The position numbers and the translations under genes were made by a program. A stretch of DNA of 64,000 bases, taken from Euphorbia lathyris (taxonomy: Eukaryota; Streptophyta; Magnoliopsida; Malpighiales; Euphorbiaceae). The notes below the pieces were generated by a model that was not told where the DNA came from, did no database searches, and was given only the letters and a program-made list of their open reading frames with translations. Of this stretch, positions 22,933 through 33,195 are shown piece after piece (within the stretch, counting starts at the first letter, position 1; every line of letters starts with the position of its first letter). The stretch is taken from positions 88,721,001-88,785,000 of the forward strand of contig NC_088913.1 in the NCBI RefSeq assembly GCF_963576675.1, given 5' to 3'.

Positions 22933-24082
22933 TGAGCATGATTAACTTTGCCTTTCCCTTTGGTGGTTGTTTGTTGCTGACTACCGGATGCTGCCCCCAA
23001 TTTGTGCTGAGTTCCATCAGCTTGTTCTTTCTCCCTCGTTTTGCCAACATCGGGTTGAGGAGGAGAGAAGGTTTCGTTAAGAACAGCAAGAGTCAGTTTT
23101 GCTGAGTACGCTTAGAGTTGACTCGTACTCTCCCTAAGACCGTCAAAAACTGCAATACCATCGTCTAGAATGGATCCGGGGATCCTAATAGATGCACTGA
23201 GCATACTGAGAAGATATTCTTGCGATTTCCCGATCCATGTGATAGTGTCAGTCATCTTAGCAGAAGCTTGATGATACATCTTGAGCAAAGCCGAATCGTA
23301 GAACTGACGTTGTGCAGTTGTATAGCGAACATATTTCAGCGTGGCTTGGGAGTATTGCACAATTTCATTAGTCTTCACCAGGTTAGTGTCCATTTCTTCT
23401 TTACTCAAGTTGAGTAGATGAATTGCTTCACCAATTTGCTCAATGGAACACTGGGAGGAGGAGGAAATGAGTTCACGAGCTCCGATCAGCTCAGAGTTCA
23501 GCTGGGTGAAGTGTTGATTGACCTCAGCAGAAGTTGCATATGCCGAGTTCGCAGCTGAAAGGTTGTTGATTTGTCCTTGGAGGGAATTAATTCATGTGAT
23601 TCACCATCATCAGCTGGAGTTCAGCCAGCTTCACTATTGATTCTTGCTTGGGTTGGTGAGATTGAATAGTTGTCATAACACTCAGCAAGTCTTTGAGACC
23701 TTTGACTTCTGCCAGAAGCTGAGTGACAGAGGAGATCTGTGTTGGCTCAACATGAGTAGACCCAGCAGCATCGGCATGAGCTTGGTTAAGATCCTAGAGT
23801 AGGGATTGAGCTGAGTCAATGATTCGACGCCCAGACTCAGTGGCATTCAGACAAGCATAATTTGCATCAAGATTTTGCTCAGCGGCTGGAATTTGAGTAG
23901 AACCAGATGGTGGAGGTGTATGGTACTTTCCAGAACCAGATGGGCCAGCTTGGTCAGCAGCTGGACTTTTGTTCAGGTCAGCATCAGGAACTGGCTGGTC
24001 ATCATTCTGCAGTAAAGGATTAGGAAGAGATGGATCGGTAGAGATATTGACCTGCTCAGTATCTGTTTGAAGTTGAATTGGT
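22933..24082 (-). pseudogene. fragment of a second SIRE-type third ORF
   Basis: The minus-strand reading has NATESGRRIIDSAQSLL near 23820, parallel to AIESGRRVIASANTLLQE in the complete element at about 13460. LAELQLMMVNHMN then parallels LMLTMVSHMNFLEGQI. A longer C-terminal part follows (open at 23112-23408), with QFYDSALLKMYHQASAKMTD and ILDDGIAVFDGLRES, absent from the 13-kb copy. It ends with a GKTREKEQADG tail. Two stops and a frameshift break it. It is truncated at 24083 by family-C LTR DNA and near 22930 by the LTR of element A. It represents a different subfamily of the same lineage. Confidence 0.72.
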
Positions 24083-24545
24083 TGATAGGGGTATTTTACC
24101 CCTATCTTTTAGCGTGATTTACGGTTTAATTTTAGAAGAAAATAAATAAGTTTAATTACAAAAATAGAGTGTTTTAATAAAATAACATAATAAAAATAAA
24201 TCCCAAACTTTCGGTTAATTTTCCTTATTTTTTAGAAAATAAAACGTCAAGCTAACTCGGCTCTCAAGAATTGTATTTCAGGTACAAGCAAGGAGTGAAA
24301 ATATACCAAGATACGCGGGGCGTATCATCCCTCACATGGGGCGTGAAACATCAAGTCAGAAATAATTGACTTATCCACAGGCACACGTGGGATCTACTCA
24401 GCAATACGCGAGGCATATACCACCATGCGCGAGGCGTACGACATATGTCAGAAATGATAAGCCCAATCCTGAAAGTCAGACTGCATTGTCTCCTAAGTCA
24501 ACTATCGGTACGCGAGACGTAAATGGTGTATTTAAGCAATAAAAT
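24083..24545 (+). mobile_element. family-C LTR, 5' fragment in plus orientation
   Basis: It starts TGATAGGGGTATTTTACCCC and follows, in reverse orientation, the LTR that ends at 26354 for about 440 bp, including the paired dyads. The match is lost after about 24525. It therefore forms an inverted pair with the next LTR. It is either a truncated second insertion or one arm of a rearranged element. Confidence 0.8.
24312..24521. repeat. paired 13-bp dyads (family C, plus-strand copy)
   Basis: Dyads start at 24312 (TACGCGGGGCGTA) and 24333, at 24405 and 24426, and singly at 24509. Within pairs the spacing is 21 bp, and between pairs 93 and 104 bp. These match the spacings in the inverted LTR at 25669-26118. 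Confidence 0.85.
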
Positions 24546-24699
24546 TTCAGGAGCTCAAACACGCACAGCTGATGGCGTGTGGCTAGTGTGAGCTTTTTCT
24601 AATGACAAAATGTGTATTGCGATGAATGTGCTATGACTATGGATGTGATCTTCTAAATGCTCTAACTCGACTAGACGCAACGGCTACTTAGGGGCAAGT
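24546..24699. other. unassigned junction DNA between inverted LTRs
   Basis: This short stretch contains the inverted words acacgcacagc and gcgtgtggctagtgtg but no gene or primer site. It may be diverged LTR or the scar of an internal deletion. Confidence 0.35.
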
Positions 24700-25582
24700 G
24701 TAGCCCGTCATATCAAGTAATAATCCGGTTAAGACCGGGTATCGAATCCACGGGACTTATAATTACAAGTATTAGACGACTCATTTTCGTATGTTATTTA
24801 AGCGGTGATTACTTTGGGGTAAAGTAAGACACAACTACACACTATTCCTAACTATTGGCGACACGGATTTATGTAGCTAAAACTCTATGAAGTGGGATGA
24901 GTATGATAAGTTATAACCATGATAAATAATGACTCTAAATGTATACGGATAATAGTTTACTCTTGCAAAGACGACCAAGTGTAGTAGAACCGACCCGTGA
25001 AGCACTTAGACTACTGATTCCTAGTCAAGGCGTGTCTAATATGGGGGAATTAGAAACTAGGGCCCGTAAGTTCCGTGGCTTGTCAATTCCTACGGTTTTC
25101 GGGTTGTCACTTCCGGTAAGGCAACACCTATATAACTCCCTAAAGATAGCCCGAAGGGCGGCGGTAATCGCGTTCTCCTAACAATAATCAATTATCAATA
25201 TCAAAACAAGCAATAAACATTAGCACGTAAAGGGAAATAGAGATTATGAACAATAAATTATAAATATGGAAAGTGAGTAGATGAAATACAACCAAGCCTA
25301 GTACATACGAAGAGTACAAGCTAATTAGCAAGTAAAAAGGGAGAATCCACCCTTGGAACTAGCTAACCGGACTCAAAGCCATCTCCTAGGTCGTGGAGGT
25401 GGAACTCTCGAGCTTGGTGATGAATGGTGGAACGGAACTTCAATGGAACGCCAGAACAACCGAACAAGCTCTCGAGGGGGAGAGTTTAACTACAAAATCT
25501 GAATCTAAATTACAAGAAAAGAAAAGAGTATAGTTTTGCTCTCTAGTGTGTAATTGGTATCTAGTAATGTTCAAGAGCTTTC

Positions 25583-25590
25583 TATTTATA
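25583..25590 (-). promoter_or_regulatory. TATA box of family-C LTR
   Basis: The minus strand reads TATAAATAGAAAG. The nearest dyad begins 79 bp upstream; in the related LTR at 60.6 kb the distance is 78 bp. Confidence 0.6.
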
Positions 25591-25668
25591 AACATCAAAC
25601 AAGGGCAAGGTTGTAACTTCACAAAGCACAAGTATGGAGCAACATTATTTGGTGCAGAAATCCCATGA

Positions 25669-26118
25669 TACGCCCCGCGTAAATTCCCATTCCGTCAAAA
25701 ATCTCCTGCATGTGGACCAATTCCGTGTCTAGTTGTCTAAAACACGCCCTGCGTAGCTGAAGTATGCCCCACGTGTTTGAGTCTCTGAAGTTTTGTTGCT
25801 TGAATTGGAGATTTTACGCCGTGCGTAGCTGAGGCACGCCCCGCGTAAAAGAGTCTCTAGACTTTTATCATTGAAGAACTGTCTGGTACGCTTCGCGTAT
25901 ATGGTGGTACGCCCCGCGTATGGAGAGTTGACTCCGTGAGACAATGCAGTCTGACTTTCAGGATTAGGCCAATTATTTCCGACATGTGTCATACGCCCCA
26001 CGTAGGTTGGCATACGCCCCGCGTACGCTGAGTTAGTTCCACATGGCATCTGCGGATAAGGCAATTATTTCCGACACCATGTTTCACGCCTCGCGTAGAG
26101 GATATTACGCCCCGCATA
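25669..26118. repeat. paired 13-bp dyad array in family-C LTR U3
   Basis: The consensus is TACGCCCCGCGTA, an inverted repeat TACGC/GCGTA around a 3-bp centre. Start positions are 25669 (single), 25743 and 25763, 25815 and 25835, 25887 and 25908, 25992 and 26013, 26085 and 26106. Pair members are 20 or 21 bp apart. Successive pairs are 72, 72, 105 and 93 bp apart. Variants are mostly CpG to TpG or CpA (for example TATGCCCCACGTG), as expected for methylated DNA. The array lies directly upstream of the TATA box. Confidence 0.9.
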
Positions 26119-26354
26119 TGGAGTGGATTTTTGCTCCTTTTTCATACCTGAAATACAAATCTTGCGAGCCGAGTTAGCTTGATGTTTTTATTTCCTAAAG
26201 TAATAAAAAATGCGGAAAATTAACTGAAAGTTCAAAATCTATTTTTATTTCTTTATTTTATCAAAACGCTTTATTTTTGTAATTAAACTTATTTATTTTA
26301 CCCAAAATCATCCCGTAAATCACGCTAAAAGATAGGGGTAAAATACCCCTATCA

Positions 26355-26370
26355 AACCTCCTCGGACTTT
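26355..26370 (-). promoter_or_regulatory. polypurine tract of family-C element
   Basis: The minus strand reads AAAGTCCGAGGAGGTT immediately before the LTR start. The upstream phrase TTACTTGAGGACAAGTAAAA is shared in style with Athila/Tat-type 3' ends. Confidence 0.75.
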
Positions 26371-27760
26371 AAAGTTTTACTTGTCCTCAAGTAAAAGAAA
26401 TCGAAAGACAAGGGATTGAGAAAATTAAGAAACAAACCGAAGGTTGGTTTTGCCAAGTGCGTGATTTCAAAGTTACGGTTTTATGCAAAGGGTTCGGTAA
26501 GTACCTACGCCAACAATTGAGTACAAAACTTGTTTGAAACCCCCATGATCAAGATTAATAGGCAATATTAACGGGGGTTGATTATCTTTTGAGAACCCGA
26601 TAGTACCTCATCAATGGATTTCGCTCTTACGCTCAATTTTAGGTGGGTTGGTGTTTAGCACTCTTCTTTGCACTTACTCGAGATCATGTTGAATTTGCAT
26701 TTTTATCCGGGTTTTTCCTCCTTAAATATGGTTAGGCAACATTAAAAATGAACCCGGAGGGGGTTGTAATATGGGTGGCTCTTTAGTGGTTAGTTTTAAG
26801 AGACTCGAGTTCGAAAATACCGTTTTGTGATCGCACCATATTTTGCTTTGGCCTTAGCGAATTTTACAAGATATACTTCAAAATTGCTCGGGTGGAGCTT
26901 GAGAATGCCTTTTTACTTTTATTGTGTCCTTTGTTTTGCTAAGGCCGTGATTTTTTGGGTGCAAATTGATTTTTTCGGTATTCGAACAAGAGGAAAAAGG
27001 GTTAAACATTAAAAAGGGTATTCAAAAAAGTTGGTTAATAGGCTCGAAGAGGTTTCCTAATGTTTGATAAAAACGAGAAAAATAAATTAAGAAAAATTAG
27101 CCTAAGTGGGTTCGGTTTATCATCTATTGCCTTTTTACCAAAAATAAGTGTACTTAACCCGGTATTGGATGCAAATTCTATGAGTCGAGTGAAGTCAAAG
27201 CTCTCGAAAAATTGTGAAAGAATTAGAGTTCTCGTACGAACTCTTTTAGGCTCAAAAATACCTCACAAAAGATTCGGGTTTAAATTGTGTACTATCAAAT
27301 TTTCGCTAAATTCTCAACTATCCCATTTTTATTGCCTTTTCGAAGTTCATTATGGAGATAACATTTGGGTTAAGACTCAATGCTTTTGTTTAGTACAAAC
27401 CTAGACTTTGCATAAATTCCCTAATTTCAAAATCAAGACTAAAATTTCTTAATTAGATCATCCCCTTATGTTCCAATGCTTTTATTGTTGACGACAAATA
27501 ACAGAACTTTAGTTAATTTTCGAAGGAGGGATAGCGTGTCGGAAAAATTTAAAAGAGTCAATAAATTAGTTTAATTATTTTGTTGTTTATTTTATTTTTA
27601 TTTTTGTTTTTGGTAGTGCAAAACAAACGTTAAGAGCGGGGTTGCACGTCCCTCCGTGTTATTTAAAATGACGCCTATTCCAAGGGCGTCGCAAAAAGAA
27701 ATGAAAACAAAAACAAAAATAAGCTAAGGAAAGGAAAGAAGACCCTAAGTGGTCAGGTGC
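26371..27760 (-). mobile_element. family-C 3' internal region, noncoding
   Basis: This stretch between the polypurine tract and the internal dyad array belongs to the same element as the integrase remnant at 30485-31196. It is AT-rich, and the short ORFs at 26827-27404 have no recognisable similarity. No gene is supported. Confidence 0.55.
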
Positions 27761-27991
27761 TACGCGAGGCGTGCCCAGAGGGGCGTCCCGCGTAGACAGT
27801 GCGTTTTGCATTGTTTTTGGGCAGAGACTCAAATACGGAGGGCGCAAGAAGAAGGCGCCCCGTGTGTTTGAGTTTCTAGGTTTGGAAACCACGGAAAGGT
27901 ACCCATATGCGGGGCGTAATAGGGGGCATGCCCTACGTGAAAGGTGTCCCTTGCATTATATTAGATCAGAGGCAGGAAGACGCGGCGCGTG
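27761..27991. repeat. paired 13-bp dyads in family-C internal 3' region
   Basis: Pairs start at 27761 and 27782, 27834 and 27854, 27906 and 27927. A fourth starts at 27979, and its partner lies beyond the nested solo LTR, at 30322-30334 (GACGCCTCACGTA). The pair period is 73, 72 and 73 bp. Joining 27992 to 30315 puts the fourth partner exactly 21 bp after 27979. The motif is the one in the LTR, although this is not LTR sequence. Confidence 0.85.
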
Positions 27992-27992
27992 C

Positions 27993-30309
27993 TATCACAC
28001 CCGACCCTAAACGACATCGGGTATGAACGAAAAACAATGTAACGAACTTCTAAAAGGCAAACCTATTTCCTAATAAATAAAAATTTATTGAGACTACCTC
28101 AAGTTTTATTTAATTATTTGGCTTGGACTTGATAATTCTCTCAAGCTCCTACGTATCCCGATATTCTCAAATAGGGAATCAAAGCCACGTAGTTCTCTAG
28201 AGTTTTAAATAAACTAATATGGTTATGTTTCTCATATTCAACTTAACTTCATTATTACCTTAAATAAGATATTTTAATTAATGATAGAAAACTATTTCTA
28301 GTAAGAACATCCACCCATTCAATATATTTCCATCAATATTTAAGTAACAAACTATTAGTTCTATCTCATCTCCATTTCCTTCAAACAATGCAAGCTTAAT
28401 GACTTTCAAACTATACTCTTTAATTCTTATAGTGCAGAAATCTCACGTTTTCGAAATAGCCCTATTTATCCTTCCTTTTTGTTCACATATTTTATCCTTT
28501 AGAATTCTTGTAATTGGCACTAAGCTACCTCATATTAATTCCTTTAAATACGAGCATTTTCCAAATCTTATTTCTCCAAATCTTCTAAAACTTTCCTCTC
28601 ATACCCGTTTATTATAATGAAAGATTTTCATCCAACTCTTCCGGATTTCCAATTAACTCGATTATACCCACGACATACTTCTAATTTGTCATGAGACATT
28701 CATGTAACATATTCAAACAAGCTTTAATTTCCATTAAGTTATAAAATATGATCATCATGAATTAATATAGTATGATTAATATTTGTAGTGTTCCATTTGC
28801 TTTATTTTATAGCATTTGTGAAGTTTATGCTATCACGATTATATCGGTTCTTTTTACTAAACGAATTATCTTTATCGAACAAATTGGACTCAAACGTCTA
28901 ACATGATTTTTACCACAGAATAACTCAAGGCCTAAAACAATACCTTTTTGCATACCAATATTTTGCTGTACTTTTTATAGTATTTTTGGATGTCATAAAA
29001 TTAACGAGACTTGATTTACTATCCCTTTATACCGAACCAATCTAACTCGAAGTCTAAAGGACTCATTCTAACACACAAAATCAATTCAAGAGTCCAAAAC
29101 GTCTATTTTCGTCAAACTAATCTAACTCGGTCTTCTTCTCAAATGAACCTTATGCAAAAGCCATTGAAAATCTAAGCCTGAAACCACTCTTTCTAATGTT
29201 TCACAATAAATTTGAGCAACTAGTATGGTAGATCTTCTTCATCTCTCCTACTTCAAGCAGTCCCAGCTCCAAACCAAACAGCCATATAACCATTTATTCT
29301 TGACAGACTTGAACCACTCCAAATACCATTGGTAACATATATCAGAACAGGGGATGAACATCACAAAATCAAACCAAAGCAAACAACCTATACATATCTC
29401 AAACCAAATAATCACAGCAAACACCCATCTCCAAACAAACAACACAACAAGCATCTCAAACTCAAGCATCTCATCTGCAGCAATGGAGTAGAAATCACAA
29501 AACTTGAAAGAAAAGCCTAGATCAGGAGAAAAAGAGAGCAAAACAGTTAGAACTCTTAAAAACTCACCCTTATATACAGGTTTTAGTCCGATTGAACCTC
29601 CTCACAAACTCAAAGAACCATCTTAAAACTCCGAGATTCTCATCAGAGGCGAGAGTAGCCGCTGTTCTCAAATTCATCCGACGAGACCCACAAGGTCTGT
29701 AACAATCCGGAACCGTAACAAACGGTTAGGAGCAAGGAATTAAGAGTGAAATCGGGGAGAAAGGGAGGTCGGAGTCAATGGAGTTGTGAGAGAGAGATGA
29801 CCGCCATTACCAGAGAAGAAAAATCGAGAACCCAATCGTCCCCCTTTTTCGACCTGTTCTTCCAATTTTCTAAACATAATCGTGATTTACAGCTGTTTCC
29901 AAAATTAGGGAAAAGTTCCTAATTTACTCCCTTAGTTACTAAAATATACTATTAGATTCCTTAATGTTATAATTTCTTCTTAATTTATTTTGACATCTCA
30001 ATTTAACCTCCAAATTACTAATTCGAGTGATTAAACCTCACTCATTACATTTTTATCCCTATTTGTTACTTATTATTTCGATTATAAAAATTCACTATAT
30101 ATGACCAATTTCGATCTTTATTAAAATATAAAAAGATTAGTCCGACACGACACTGTTATCTCGAGTCTAATCGAACTAAATGCTGTTTTCAACCAATAAT
30201 TCAAACTGATATGCAAATTTTCTTTGATTTTATTCATATATTTAAAATATTCTCTATTGAAATCAGCTTTCATAAAATGATAATAATAAAATTAGACACG
30301 GACGTGACA
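27993..30309 (-). mobile_element. 2317-bp solo LTR with 5-bp target duplication CGTGC
   Basis: The plus-strand ends are TATCACACCCGACCC and GGACGTGACA, an imperfect TG...CA pair in which the first G has become A. The duplication CGTGC is at 27988-27992 and 30310-30314. No internal coding DNA or second LTR is present, so it is a solo LTR left by LTR-LTR recombination. A TATATAAG box on the minus strand at 29570-29577 and the GGGTGTGATA end suggest minus orientation. Length and ends resemble Tekay-type chromovirus LTRs, which is inference. The ORFs inside it are chance. Confidence 0.85.
29570..29577 (-). promoter_or_regulatory. TATA box of the solo LTR
   Basis: The minus strand reads CCTGTATATAAGGGTG, about 735 bp from the inferred LTR start. 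It is the main argument for the orientation given. Confidence 0.5.
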
Positions 30310-30314
30310 CGTGC

Positions 30315-30484
30315 AAAGAGAGACGCCTCACGTAGTATGTTGGATTATGATTGGGATTTGGCTTTCTGTGGCTGTGAAGAAAATAAGGAAAAATTGAATG
30401 GATATATACAGTGGGTTTGAGAGAGTCAAACCAATGCTACGTTTATAGTCAGAGTAGCTCGAATTTCTTGTGTGATGTGCAAGC
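30315..30484 (-). mobile_element. family-C 3' untranslated segment after integrase
   Basis: This is the continuation of the family-C internal DNA on the other side of the solo LTR. It includes the separated dyad at 30322-30334 and runs up to the integrase stop codon at 30485. Confidence 0.7.
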
Positions 30485-31196
30485 TTACGGTGTTGCGAGG
30501 AGTGTGGTTTTGCCTTGTTGTGGAAAAACACCATCGCGGTATATCTTTAGACGGTGGCCATTGACCCAAAGGGTTGCATTGTCGGGACCTTGGATTTCAA
30601 TTGCACCAGAGGAGTGTACATTGATGACGATGTATGGTCCCGACCACCGACTTTTTAATTTTCCGGGGAATAATCGGAGGCGAGAATTGTAGAGGAGAAC
30701 TTGGTCCCCCTTGTTGAACTCCCGAACTTGGATGTGCTTGTCGTGCCACCGCTTTGTACGTTCTTTGTAAAGTTTGGCATTTTCGTACGACCCTAAGCGG
30801 AGTTCATCAAGAGTATTGAGTTGGAGGAGGCGGTGTTCTCCTGTAGCCTGCATGTCAAAATTTAAAAATTTCAGTGCCTAATAGGCTTTATGTTCTAATT
30901 CCACGGGCAAATGGCATGATTTCCAAAAACTAGACGATAAGGAGACATTCCGATGGGCGTTTTAAACGCCGTACGGTAAGCCCAAAGAGCATCATCGAGC
31001 TTCAAGCTCCAGTCTTTCCTAGAGGAGTTAACCGTTTTTTCTAAAATGCGTTTTAGCTCTCAGTTAGAAACCTCAACTTGCCCACTAGTTTGCGGGTGGT
31101 AGGGTGTAGAGACTCGGTGTGCAACCCCATATTTAAGTAAGAGTTGATCGAATTACCGGTTGCAAAAGTGGGAACCCCCGTCGCTAATGATAGTTC
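30485..31196 (-). pseudogene. family-C integrase, C-terminal half
   Basis: The minus strand encodes the second and third catalytic residues (IISDGGSHFCNR near 31170 and SGQVEVSN near 31070). [20 protein letters not shown] follows, then an intact C-terminal region from 30853 (HRLLQLNTLDELRLGSYENA, the GPY/F-like FPGKLKSRWSGPYIVINV) to the stop at 30485. A shift near 30870-30900 and a stop near 31150 break the frame. The 5' part is lost at about 31196. Its relationship to Athila/Tat integrases is clear. Confidence 0.88.
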
Positions 31197-31253
31197 AATG
31201 GATTAACTTAAATAATTTTGTCAAATCAAAATCGTGTTAGAAAGGTGTTTCAA
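31197..31253 (-). mobile_element. terminal fragment of a SIRE-type LTR
   Basis: About 55 bp ending GAAAGGTGTTTCAAC match the outer end of the LTR that starts at 61236, more closely than the one at 20154-21506. It is a relic joining the truncated integrase to the foldback DNA that follows. Confidence 0.7.
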
Positions 31254-33060
31254 CTGGGGCAAATTTGTAAATAACAGGAAATAGAAAATTGTTTTATTTT
31301 TTTCTTTAAAATGCATTTCCCAAGTTTTCCAACCTCGTTTTTAAAAAAAATTTATACCGTTGGGCTCGTCTTAATTAGACGGTCATTTTACGATTCCTGG
31401 AGCTCAAGTAAAAAAAATTCCGGTGAACGGAATCCCGGTGGGCGTTTTCCGGCGAGATAAAATGTACCCAGAAAATTCTCAAAAAATGTAAAATATTATT
31501 CTAAAAAACTTTAATTCTTGGGTCAAAGCGGGATTTCTTACGGCTTAGTTCCAATAAAATTGTTTCCTTAATTTTATCCATTTTACATGCTTCAACAATT
31601 TGTTGGGTCAAAACTGTAAGGAATCTCGCTTTGAGCCAAGAATTAAAGTTTCTTAAAATAATATTTTACATGTTTTGCAATTTTTTTATAATTTTCTGGG
31701 CACGGTTTTTTTCCTACTTATATTGTTACAAATCAGTGTACCATTTGTTCCAACATAATACTAAATTGTTCCAAGAGAAAATTGTTTTATTTCTTTTCTT
31801 TAAAATATATTTTCTCGATATTTCTAACCTCGTTTTCTGAAAAATTTTATACTATTAGACTCGTCTAAATAAGACAGTCATTTTAAGATCCATGAAGCTC
31901 AAGTAAAAAAATTCCGGTAAACAGAATCCGGGTGAGCGTTTTCTGGCGAGAAAACAAGTGCCCAGAAAATTTTGAAAAAATTCCAAAAATGTAAAATATT
32001 ATTCTAAGAAACTTTAATTCTTGGGTCGAAGCGGAATTTCTTACGGTTTAGTCCTAATAGAACTTGTTTCTTAATTTTATCCATTTTACATGCTTAAATA
32101 ATTTATTGGGTCAAAACTGTAAGGAATCTCGCTTTGAGCCAAGAATTAAAGTTTCTTAAAATGATGTTTTACATGTTTTGGAATTTTTTGATAATTTTAT
32201 GGGCACATTTTTTTGTCCTACTTACATTGTTCTAAATCAGTGTATCATTTGTTCCTAATCATTGTATCATTTGTTCCAACATAATACTTATATTGTTCCA
32301 ACAGAAAATTTATTTATTTATTTATTTTTTAAATATATTTTTCCGAAATTTCTAATCTCGTTTTTCAAAATTTTTTATACTATTAGACGGTCATTTTAAG
32401 ATCTATGAAACTCAAGTAAAAAAAATTCCGGTTAACGGAATCCGGGTCGGCGTTTTCTGGCGAGAAAAAAGTTTACAGAAAATTCTCAAAAAATTGCATA
32501 AAATTTAAAACATTATTCTAAGAAACTTTAATTCTTAGGTCAAAGCGGGATTTCTTATGGTATAGTCCCAACAAATTGTTGAAGCATGTAAAATGGATAA
32601 AATTAAGGAAAACGTTTTATTGAGACTTAACTGTAAGAAATCCCGCTTTGACCCAAGAATTAAAGTTTCTTCGAATAATGTTTTATATGTTATGGAACTT
32701 TTTGAGAATTTTCTGGGCACTTTTTTTCTCGCCGAAAAACGCCCACCGGGATTCCGTTCACCGATTTTTTTTTACTTGAGCTTCAGGGATCTTAAAATGA
32801 CCATCTAATTTAGACGATTCTAATAGTATACAAATTTTCGAATAAGGATGTTAGAGATGTCGGGAAAATGTAATTTAAAGAAAAGAAATAAAACAATTTT
32901 CTTTATCATCTCTTTCATTTTATTTACAAATTTGCCATTTTTCCATTTTTAATTATCATCAAAACTACTAGTTTGAGTGTTCTTACCATAAGGCAGTGTT
33001 CTCACAAAAAAAAAAAGGTTCTCACAATCCAAGGTGAGAATGGGTTAGGGTGTGACAAGG
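31254..33060. repeat. AT-rich inverted-repeat block (left)
   Basis: It is built of repeated units containing aaactttaattcttgg, a gap, then ccaagaattaaagttt, so each unit is itself a hairpin. Units are joined by a segment with repeated TTGTTCCAA words. The block begins with ggcaaatttgtaaata and ends with its reverse complement near 32945, and is mirrored at 35500-37380. No coding capacity is supported. It looks like a nonautonomous foldback or MITE-derived DNA element. Confidence 0.6.
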
Positions 33061-33116
33061 AGCTTATTGTGTGACATAACAAAACTACTTTAAGTATAAA
33101 AATTAAATAAAACATG

Positions 33117-33195
33117 AAATGCTGCTAGTGGGATCGAAACTCAGGCTCTTCCACTTACACTCCATGCTGCTTACCACGAAGACAATTGCTTTTCA
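33117..33195 (-). repeat. tRNA-like (SINE-type) segment in foldback arm
   Basis: The minus strand has GTGGTAAGCAGCATGG, similar to a pol III A box, and GAGTTTCGATCCC, close to a B box, at usual spacing. An inverted diverged copy is at 34540-34610 (GGGTTTGAATCC). It does not fold into a full tRNA. Confidence 0.45.

Larger units (their letters stand above)
24700..26354 (-). mobile_element. family-C 3' LTR
   Basis: The minus-strand start TGATAGGGGTATTTTACCCC at 26354 is preceded by a polypurine tract, which makes this the 3' LTR of an element lying to the right. The U5 end, near 24700, has the usual leader (ggtatcgaatccacggg). Its exact left limit is uncertain because no primer site follows. 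A dyad array fills 25669-26118 and a TATA box is at 25583-25590. A diverged relative is at 59715-61235. Confidence 0.8.

Noticed and set aside
22636..22935. 99-residue plus-strand ORF
   Set aside because: It lies in the U3 of the element A LTR and has no recognisable domain.
24939..25181. 80-residue plus-strand ORF
   Set aside because: It falls in the leader of the family-C LTR, and the homologous LTR at 59.7 kb does not keep it open.
25669..26118. The regularly spaced palindromes as a CRISPR array
   Set aside because: Repeats are 13 bp, come in pairs, vary by CpG decay and sit in a plant LTR next to a TATA box. There are no cas genes.
28399..29541. ORFs inside the solo LTR
   Set aside because: Low complexity, no domain, and inside a well-delimited LTR.
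33117..33195. tRNA gene
   Set aside because: Only box-like motifs are present; the acceptor and anticodon stems do not form, and there is an inverted diverged copy.
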